A stretch of 45,327 nucleotides of DNA from Hymenobacter persicinus (GTDB taxonomy: Bacteria; Bacteroidota; Bacteroidia; Cytophagales; Hymenobacteraceae): assembly GCF_004167665.1 (NCBI RefSeq), contig NZ_SEWE01000038.1:1-45327 (forward strand), read 5' to 3'. This document shows positions 39,876-45,327 of this stretch, piece by piece. A model generated the notes under the pieces. It did no database searches. It had not been told where the DNA came from and saw nothing but the letters and a program-made list of their open reading frames with translations. The translations under genes and the position numbers were made by a program. Positions within the stretch are counted from its first letter, which is position 1. The number at the start of each line of letters is the position of its first letter.

Positions 39876-40363
39876 AACAGCTCGGTTTGGGCGGCGGGTT
39901 GCTCAAAGGCCAGCAGCCACTTCTTGCGCCAGAGCCCGCCGGCGTAGCCCGTCAGCGTGCCGTTGGCGCCAATGACGCGGTGGCAGGGCCAAACCAGCCC
40001 CAGCGGATTCTGCCCGTTGGCCGCGCCCACGGCCCGCACCGCGCCGGGGTTGCCGAGCTGCCGGGCCAGGTCTAGGTAGGAAGCCGTGCGGCCGTAGTCT
40101 ACGCCCAGTAGCGCCGCCCACACCTGCCGCTGAAACGCGGTGCCGCGCTCCACGTGGGTGCGCAGCTCAAAAGTGCGCAGCTCCCGCCCGAAGTAAGCCA
40201 GCACTTGGGCGCGGGCCTCGCGCAGGCACGCGGGCACGGCCGCCGCGGGCGTGGCCGGCACGGCCGCCTCCAGGAAACTGACGGCACTCAGGCCGGCGTC
40301 GGTGCCGCGCAACTCGATGGGGCCCAGGGCGGAGGGAAGGATGGCAATGGCGGCGTCGGACAT
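39872..40363 (-). CDS. ogt: Methylated-DNA--protein-cysteine methyltransferase
   Basis: A 163-residue DNA repair protein that transfers alkyl groups from O6-alkylguanine to itself. The acceptor Cys127 is in VWPCHRVIG, and Asn at GANGQNPL and the RAVGAANG helix-turn-helix-type DNA-binding segment match the family. There is no Ada regulatory domain, so it is the Ogt type. ATG 40363 was chosen because upstream in-frame sequence to 40573 has no conserved features. The gene has CAAAGATG on the plus strand (40384-40391), whose complement is a one-mismatch -7 element, 21 bases upstream of the start. It overlaps the stop of the convergent esterase gene by three bases. Confidence 0.95.
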   Translation of the reverse strand: MSDAAIAILPSALGPIELRGTDAGLSAVSFLEAAVPATPAAAVPACLREARAQVLAYFGRELRTFELRTHVERGTAFQRQVWAALLGVDYGRTASYLDLARQLGNPGAVRAVGAANGQNPLGLVWPCHRVIGANGTLTGYAGGLWRKKWLLAFEQPAAQTELF

Positions 40364-40543
40364 GGGCAGGCAAAAATCTTGTTCAAAGATGCAACGAAGT
40401 GCCGGCTTGGCCACCGGCTGGCCGAAAAACCCGGAGCCTGGCCCCGCCGTTAGGGGGGCAACACCTTCCCGATGCCCGGCCGCCGTGCGGCAGATGCGGC
40501 CGGAATGAGTTATATTGTCCGGGTATCGGCACGCCCAACAGTT

Positions 40544-40563
40544 GGAATTGCTGCGGCAATTCC
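40544..40563. promoter_or_regulatory. Perfect palindrome, possible operator
   Basis: GGAATTGC-TGCG-GCAATTCC is an 8-bp perfect inverted repeat with a 4-base centre, lying 65 bases before the GTG 40628 and upstream of the weak -7 element TAACTTTC (40588-40595). It may be an operator for the lectin gene; it is not followed by T and so is not a terminator. Confidence 0.4.
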
Positions 40564-40627
40564 GCGCCAACACGCGCCGAACTGTCGTAACTTTCGCCTG
40601 ATTCGTTCATTCAACCTTTTGTATCCC

Positions 40628-42187
40628 GTGCGACACCTTCTACTCTGCTCTGTATTTGGCCTCGGCCTAGCTGGCGGGATGCTGGCGGGCTCCCCCGCTT
40701 CGGCTGCTCCCGGCTCCGGGAACGGGCCTGCTGCTCAGCCTGCTGGCAAAGTGGTGGCACCAGTGGTTAGCGCCGGCACCGGCCTGACGGCCCTGTATTT
40801 CAGCAACGGCAGCCTGGCTGGCGCGCCCACGCTTAAGCGCCTCGATTCCACCGTCGACTTTCAGTGGGGACTGAGCTCCCCGGCGCCCGGTCTGCCAGTC
40901 GACAACTTCTCCGTCCGCTGGGAAGGCCTGCTGTCGGCTCCGGCTACGGGCCGCTACAGCTTCTCCATTTTGTCCAATGACGGGCTGCGCCTGTGGGTGA
41001 ACGGTAAGAAGGTTATCGATACCTGGGACGGCAACGGCGGCGGCAACAACGTGGGCGGCAGCGTGAACCTAGCCGCGGGCGAAAAGACGACCATCAAGCT
41101 GGAATATTACGACGAGGAAGGCGACGCCCGCGTGGAGCTCCAGTGGATTCCGCCGGGTCAGGCGGCTCAGATTATTCCTTCCGAGCACCTCTACCCCGTA
41201 GGCTCTCCCATGACCCCCGACCCGGTAGTGGCCGGGGCACCTGCGGCCCCCAAGGCCGCGCCGGCTCCCAAACCCGCCACTCCGGCCCCGAAAGCCGCTG
41301 CGAAACCAGCCCCCGCGCCGGCCGTTGCCATGGTAGAGCCCGCCGCGAAAGCCAAGAAAGTGAAGCCGGTCCCCGCGCCCAAGCCGGAGCCAGCTCCCAA
41401 GCCCGAGCCCGCCCCGCCGGTAACCGTCACGCCCGGCCTCTACACGCTCACGGCCCGCTCCAACGGCAAGACCCTGGAAGTGGTGGACGACACCCGCACG
41501 GGCCGCATTCCCGGCCAGCAGGCGGGGCCCCGGGTGGCCGCGCAGTGGCGCATCGAAAATGCGGGCAGCGGCAACTTCCGCCTGATGGTGCCCGGCGGTA
41601 ATAAGGTGCTGGAAGTGCTGGGCAGCTCCACCTCCAACGGCGCTCAGCTGGAACTGTGGCCCTACTACAGCGGCAACAACCAGATTTGGCAGATTGAAGA
41701 CGTCGGTGACGGCTACGTCAAGCTCATTGCCAAGCACAGCCGCAAGGGCCTGACCTACAAGGACTCAATCGACGGCGGCCTGCAGCAGTGGCGCTACTCG
41801 GGCAAGGAAAACCAGCAGTGGAAGCTCACGCCGGTCGTGGAAAGCACCCCGCAGCTGACGGCCGCCATGGGCAACGTACCCGCCATTGGCGTCAACAAGA
41901 TGAGTGTGTATCCGAACCCCAGTACCGGCGTGCTCCAGATGGCCTACCAGCTTAACCAGGACATGCCCCTGGGCTGGGTGCTATACGACCAGCGCGGTAT
42001 TGCCGTAAAAGTGTCGGACTACCGCCGCCAGACCTCGGGCCAGCACCACCAGACGCTGGACTTTTCCAGCCTGCCCGCCGGCGACTACAACCTGAACCTG
42101 ACCGTGGGGGCTACTACTACCAAACAGTCCCTGCTTATTCGCCGCCCCTCGGCGGAGGCCCCGGCCGTGCAGGAACCCACCAAGTAA
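40628..42187 (+). CDS. Secreted PA14 - ricin B-type lectin protein with T9SS tail
   Basis: A 519-residue surface protein without a catalytic domain. The signal peptide starts at GTG 40628 (MRHLLLCSVFGLGLAGG), ending near SPASA. A PA14 domain (about 45-185) shows LTALYFSNGSLAGAP, FSVRWEGLLSAPATGRYSF and LRLWVNGKKVIDTW. A Pro/Ala/Lys-rich linker (about 195-270) is followed by a ricin-type beta-trefoil (about 275-410) with the QxW pattern in NQIWQI and NQQWKL. The last 90 residues form a T9SS sorting domain (KMSVYPNPSTG, then LPAGDYNLNLTVG). PA14 and ricin modules bind carbohydrate, so an adhesive or sugar-binding role on the cell surface is expected. A long stem-loop follows the gene. Confidence 0.9.
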   Translation: MRHLLLCSVFGLGLAGGMLAGSPASAAPGSGNGPAAQPAGKVVAPVVSAGTGLTALYFSNGSLAGAPTLKRLDSTVDFQWGLSSPAPGLPVDNFSVRWEGLLSAPATGRYSFSILSNDGLRLWVNGKKVIDTWDGNGGGNNVGGSVNLAAGEKTTIKLEYYDEEGDARVELQWIPPGQAAQIIPSEHLYPVGSPMTPDPVVAGAPAAPKAAPAPKPATPAPKAAAKPAPAPAVAMVEPAAKAKKVKPVPAPKPEPAPKPEPAPPVTVTPGLYTLTARSNGKTLEVVDDTRTGRIPGQQAGPRVAAQWRIENAGSGNFRLMVPGGNKVLEVLGSSTSNGAQLELWPYYSGNNQIWQIEDVGDGYVKLIAKHSRKGLTYKDSIDGGLQQWRYSGKENQQWKLTPVVESTPQLTAAMGNVPAIGVNKMSVYPNPSTGVLQMAYQLNQDMPLGWVLYDQRGIAVKVSDYRRQTSGQHHQTLDFSSLPAGDYNLNLTVGATTTKQSLLIRRPSAEAPAVQEPTK

Positions 42188-42212
42188 GTTTGTTGGCCCT
42201 GACCCGGCCAGC

Positions 42213-42274
42213 CATAACGATGCCGCCTGACCCGCGCTGCCTTCGGGCGCTGCGGATCAGGCGGCATCGTTATG
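42213..42274. terminator. Long hairpin between convergent genes
   Basis: CATAACGATGCCGCCTGA (42213-42230) with its exact complement at 42257-42274, an 18-bp perfect stem with more pairing inside the loop (CTTCGGG region). There is no T-run. It lies between the lectin gene (stop 42187) and the phospholipase D gene (stop 42294). Confidence 0.7.
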
Positions 42275-42293
42275 AGCCAACCCTGTGCTCGGT

Positions 42294-43019
42294 TCAGCGG
42301 AAATCGGCCATCTGGCCCCAGAGGCGCTCAAACTCCTCGGTGTAGCGCCGCACCACGGCCCGGTCGTCGCTGATGAGCAGGTTTTCCATGTTGTAAAGCG
42401 AGGCCGAGCGGGTCCAGTTGTAGCTGCCAGTCAGCACCCGCCGGTTGTCGGCCACGGCAAACTTGTGGTGCATGTGGTCGTCGGTCAGGTCGGTGCGGAT
42501 GGTGATGCCGCTGGCCTGCAGCTGCTTGATGTCGGAGCCCTTGTCGTGGAGCTTGTCGTTGTCGGTGAGCAGGCGAATGGCAATGCCGCGCCGGTGGGCC
42601 TCTAGCAAAGCCGCCGTAATCCGGTCATCGGAGATGGTAAAGACGCAGATGTCGAGCCGGTGCGCGGCGCGCCCGATAAACTGCCGGATGGCGTCCACGC
42701 AGGCGTCGCCGGGGCTGAAGAAGACTTCGGTGTGCGGAATGGCACCCTGCTCCCCGGAGGGCACCACCATGGGCAGCAGCAGGGCACTGGCCGCTTCCAG
42801 CCACTGAATCACCGACTTGTCCTGAAACGAGTTGAACCGTTCCCGGGCCAGGTTGAACAGCTGGTGGCGGAGTTGCTCGAGGGCCGCGCCCTGCTGGCCG
42901 TGCTCGGCCAGGCGGCGGCGCAATTCCTGGGCTTCAGCTGCGGAAAGAGTGGCGTCGGCGAAGGAGCGCTCAAAGTGGCGAAGCAGGGCGGCGGAGTCGG
43001 CGGCGGTAGGTTGGGGCAT
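42294..43019 (-). CDS. Phospholipase D-like protein with a single HKD motif
   Basis: A 241-residue protein of the PLD superfamily. The HKD motif is HHKFAVAD (His184, Lys186, Asp191), followed by GSYNWT (Gly198, Ser199, Asn201). Only one HKD is present, as in Nuc and mitoPLD, so the active form is expected to be a homodimer. The N-terminal 90 residues are a helical region with no recognised domain. Such proteins can be nucleases or phosphodiesterases; the substrate cannot be decided. No signal peptide is visible. It begins 4 bases after the stop of the GH1-like gene upstream, which suggests the two are co-transcribed and possibly coupled. Confidence 0.9.
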   Translation of the reverse strand: MPQPTAADSAALLRHFERSFADATLSAAEAQELRRRLAEHGQQGAALEQLRHQLFNLARERFNSFQDKSVIQWLEAASALLLPMVVPSGEQGAIPHTEVFFSPGDACVDAIRQFIGRAAHRLDICVFTISDDRITAALLEAHRRGIAIRLLTDNDKLHDKGSDIKQLQASGITIRTDLTDDHMHHKFAVADNRRVLTGSYNWTRSASLYNMENLLISDDRAVVRRYTEEFERLWGQMADFR

Positions 43020-43023
43020 GGGG

Positions 43024-44226
43024 CTAAAGTAGGGAAAGCTCCGCTAACTGAACCGTAGCCGGCTGGGCTTGCTGCACCTCCCGCTGGGCCCGGCGTAGGG
43101 CCTCGGCATAGGGCTCGTACAGCACCCGCCGGGGCAGGGCATCGGCTTCCAGATCCGCATCCCAGAGGCCAGCGCGGTGCCAGTTGTCGAGGTGGTCCCA
43201 GTCGGGCCGGTCGATGATGGGGTAGAGGCAGGCGCCAAACAGCGGCACGCCGGCGCGCAGGGCCGCGGCGCATTCCCGCCCAATCATGTCCATCCAGGCG
43301 GGCCGGTCGATGCCGGGGTGGCTGGTTTCGGTAAGCACCACGGGCCGGTCGTAGCGCTGCCAAGCGCGCTTGAGCAGAAAGCTCAGGGGCTGCAGGCGCG
43401 GGTCGTGGTCTTCATTGGCCCAGCGCAGGGTGGTGTGGGGCTCGAGCTGCCACTGGTTGTCGTAGTAGTAATTGAAGCCCAGCAGGTCGAGGTACTCTTC
43501 CCGCCCCCCAAGCTCGGGGCAGAGGCGGCCGGCCAGCATGTCCACGGCCTGAAACTGGTTGTTGTCGAATTCCCGGGCCCGGGCCCGCTGCCCGCGGGTG
43601 GCGTGGTGGGCGGGCACAATGTGAATCAGCGGCTCAGTGGTCAGGATGCGGATGCCGGGGTCGGCTTCGCGCAGGGCGGCTACGCCCTCAATGTAGGCCC
43701 GCATCAGTCCGCGCTTCACCTCCCAGCCCTGGCCCACGCAGTAGGGGGAAGTGCCGCGCACGTCGCCGCCCAGCCAGCTCATAAAGCTGACCTCGTTGAT
43801 GGGCGTTACAATCAGCTCCTCGTCGGGGCGCTGGCTGCGGTAGAAAGCCACGAAAGCCCGGCAGAGGTGGGCAAAGCGGCGGGCAAACATCGGGTGCAGG
43901 GGCGTCAGGTCGTCGGGGTAGCCGAAGTGGCACAAATCCCAGACCTGCTGGATGCCGTGGCGCCGGCCCGCGTCGAGCAGCACCTGCACCGTGCTCCAGT
44001 CGTAGTGGTAGGCGGTTTTCTCGACCTGGCTCCACCGAATGCCCTCGCGCACGGTGCGCACCTGGAAGGGCGCCAGGTCCTGGTAGTCCTGGTCGATGAG
44101 CTGCAGGTGGCCGGTCAGGGTCAGAAAGTCCACCCGGTTGCCAAAGGCATTGAGCTGGTCCGTGCATTCGTAGCCCCCCATCCAAAACGAGCGGAAAGGG
44201 TTCGATGCAGTAGCGTTAGAGGCCAT
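43024..44226 (-). CDS. GH1-like glycoside hydrolase (second divergent copy)
   Basis: A 400-residue protein with the same overall layout as the enzyme at 2251-3594: FWMGGYECTDQ at the N-terminus, QVRTVREGIRWSQVE, YDWSTVQVLLDAG, VWDLCHFGYPDDLTPL, putative acid/base Glu145 in TPINEVSF, putative nucleophile Glu300 in VLTETSHPG and YPIIDRPDW near the C-terminus. The two share only local similarity. The canonical NEP and ITENG motifs are again altered (NEV, LTETS). ATG 44226 was preferred to TTG 44232. There is no signal peptide. It is followed by the PLD gene after 4 bases. Annotations as beta-glucosidase would be a family guess. Confidence 0.82.
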   Translation of the reverse strand: MASNATASNPFRSFWMGGYECTDQLNAFGNRVDFLTLTGHLQLIDQDYQDLAPFQVRTVREGIRWSQVEKTAYHYDWSTVQVLLDAGRRHGIQQVWDLCHFGYPDDLTPLHPMFARRFAHLCRAFVAFYRSQRPDEELIVTPINEVSFMSWLGGDVRGTSPYCVGQGWEVKRGLMRAYIEGVAALREADPGIRILTTEPLIHIVPAHHATRGQRARAREFDNNQFQAVDMLAGRLCPELGGREEYLDLLGFNYYYDNQWQLEPHTTLRWANEDHDPRLQPLSFLLKRAWQRYDRPVVLTETSHPGIDRPAWMDMIGRECAAALRAGVPLFGACLYPIIDRPDWDHLDNWHRAGLWDADLEADALPRRVLYEPYAEALRRAQREVQQAQPATVQLAELSLL

Positions 44227-44250
44227 GAGCAAGAAGGTTGGTAAGCAAAA

Positions 44251-44295
44251 AAAGAGCGGCAGCCGGCCCTTGCTGAAAGGCCGCCACCGCTCTTT
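44251..44295 (-). terminator. Terminator after CDF transporter gene
   Basis: Stem AAAGAGCGG... (44251-44268) with ...CCGCTCTTT (44279-44295), imperfect in the middle. Read on the minus strand it ends in a run of seven T. It lies 44 bases after the CDF stop codon (44340) and just before the GH1-like gene start. Confidence 0.8.
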
Positions 44296-44339
44296 GTACC
44301 CGCAAACGAGCTATTAGGTTGGCTCGGGTGGGGCCGAGA

Positions 44340-45308
44340 CTAGATCTGCGGCGACACCTGGTTGGTGGGCAACTGGGTGTCCCGGTCCTTGTCGGTCAGG
44401 CTTTTGGCCTCAACAAAAATCCGCTTGAACTCGGGGTGGGATACGCGCAGCGCGTCCTGCAAAGCAGCCACGGCCACTTCCACCTCCACGGCCGAGAGGT
44501 GGTCGTGAAAGTCCACGTCGAGGGCCAGCACCACGTCTTCGGGGCCCAGGTACATGGTCAGGGGCGGGCGGGTCTGCTCCACGCCCGGCTGCCGGCTCAC
44601 GATGCTCATCACGCTGTCGATGGTGGCATCGTCGACGCCGGTGCCCACGAGCAGGCTGCGGGTGCGGCTGACCAGAAACACGGCCACCAGCATCAGCAGC
44701 AGCCCGATGGCCACCGAGGCGCCGCCGTCGAAGTAAGGATTGTTCAGGGCGTGACCGAAGTACACGCCCAGCAAAGCCAGCAGCAACCCGACCAGGGCGG
44801 CCAGGTTTTCGAGCACCGAGGCAAACACTGCCGGGTCCTTGCTGGTGCGCAGCTGCCCCCAGAAGCCTTGTCCGCCGGCGCCGGCCCCCGCCGTCAGGGC
44901 CTTGGCGGCCAGCCAGAACGCCCAGCCCTCAAACAGGATGGCCACGCCGAGCACAATGTAGTTCCAGCGCGCGTCGGTGAGGGGCTCAGGGTCCAGGATG
45001 TGCTTGATGCCCTCGTAGAACGACATGCCCCCGCCGATGGCGAAGATGAGCACGGCCACAATTAGGCCCCAGAAATACTGCTCCTTGCTGCGCCCGAAGG
45101 GGTGGCGCTTGTCGGCGGGCTTCTGGCTTTGCTTGAGGCCGTAGAGCAGCAGCACGCCGTTGCCGCTGTCGACCAGGGAGTGGATGCCCTCGGAAAGCAT
45201 GGCCGAGGAGCCGGTGAAAAAGGCCGCCACGAACTTGCAAATGGCAATGCCGACGTTGGCCGCAATGCCCCCGAAGAGGGCGGTTTTTGAAGAGTTAGGA
45301 TCTGCCAT
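44340..45308 (-). CDS. Cation diffusion facilitator (CDF) family transporter
   Basis: A 322-residue membrane transporter for divalent metal ions such as Zn2+. The TM2 metal-binding motif HSLVD (His43, Asp47) is present, and the loop HPFGRSKEQYFW at residues 69-80 is a CDF signature. In TM5, where Zn-transporting CDFs have a second metal pair, the sequence is SVLENLAALVGL, with Glu167 but Asn168 at the usual Asp position. A C-terminal cytoplasmic domain follows (about 220-322), including the ferredoxin-like TMYLGPEDVVLALDVDF. The type resembles the SLC30A9-like branch. ATG 45308 is near the right edge; upstream control is not visible. Confidence 0.93.
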   Translation of the reverse strand: MADPNSSKTALFGGIAANVGIAICKFVAAFFTGSSAMLSEGIHSLVDSGNGVLLLYGLKQSQKPADKRHPFGRSKEQYFWGLIVAVLIFAIGGGMSFYEGIKHILDPEPLTDARWNYIVLGVAILFEGWAFWLAAKALTAGAGAGGQGFWGQLRTSKDPAVFASVLENLAALVGLLLALLGVYFGHALNNPYFDGGASVAIGLLLMLVAVFLVSRTRSLLVGTGVDDATIDSVMSIVSRQPGVEQTRPPLTMYLGPEDVVLALDVDFHDHLSAVEVEVAVAALQDALRVSHPEFKRIFVEAKSLTDKDRDTQLPTNQVSPQI

Positions 45309-45327
45309 GAAGAAGGTAAAAATAAAC

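Overview
The window is GC-rich DNA from a Bacteroidetes bacterium of the Cytophagales, most likely Hymenobacter or a close relative. Four things point there: three secreted proteins end in a type IX secretion (T9SS) sorting domain (YPNP motif); the best -7 promoter elements have the Bacteroidetes form TAnnTTTG; start codons lack Shine-Dalgarno sequences; and the mix of WG-repeat, GEVED, DUF486, mevalonate and TPR proteins fits. The genus is inferred from recognised protein families, not from a search. I see no tRNA, rRNA, CRISPR array, transposase, integrase or phage gene; this looks like ordinary chromosome with 41 protein genes, one of them cut by the left edge.

Layout. 1-3594: gluconate-dehydrogenase-like small subunit, GMC oxidoreductase and a GH1-like glycosidase, all forward. 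3717-4166: a lipoprotein. 4243-6828: catalase divergent from oxyR, with both redox cysteines of OxyR at exactly the E. coli numbers (C199, C208). 6905-7699: alpha/beta hydrolase. 7799-10135: patatin fused to an outer-membrane barrel. 10255-12425: a two-component pair, response regulator first. 12526-15233: secreted or membrane proteins of unknown role, then a base-composition outlier. 15249-19465: S1/P1-type zinc phospholipase/nuclease, def and ruvX with overlapping ends, and a CtpA-type S41 protease behind an AT-rich leader. 19549-23391: transglutaminase-like protein, two lipoproteins and a homogentisate-dioxygenase-like enzyme. 23465-28395: sialidase-like T9SS protein translationally coupled to a periplasmic protein, HMG-CoA reductase with an extra N-terminal domain, and a WG-repeat protein. 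28602-34356: PhyH-type dioxygenase, two SDRs, PAP2-type phosphatase, M20 amidohydrolase and an ATP-grasp enzyme. 34652-37123: large T9SS M4 metalloprotease. 37228-42187: outer-membrane barrel plus TPR protein, a second alpha/beta hydrolase, ogt, and a PA14-ricin lectin with T9SS tail. 42294-45308: single-HKD phospholipase D, a second GH1-like enzyme and a cation diffusion facilitator.

Most convergent gene pairs share a strong hairpin that can terminate in both directions. The most unusual structure is in the intergenic DNA. At 417-531 and 29406-29529, arrays of degenerate 8-base units (NNNTCACC and its complement) fill the gap between two co-directional genes as inverted repeats, one arm touching the upstream stop codon and the other ending 1-2 bases before the downstream ATG. 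A third 8-base array abuts a stop codon at 7765-7798. A 7-base version forms a perfect 19-bp inverted repeat directly after a stop codon at 33507-33509. I propose, as inference only, that the first two elements couple translation across a gap of roughly 115 bases. A larger unrelated imperfect palindrome (about 11587-11722) separates the response regulator from its histidine kinase.

Functionally the region is a set of small independent units: peroxide defence (katA/oxyR), envelope and lipid turnover (patatin, PAP2, PLD), secreted hydrolases and lectins exported by the T9SS, and housekeeping genes (def, ruvX, ogt, HMG-CoA reductase).
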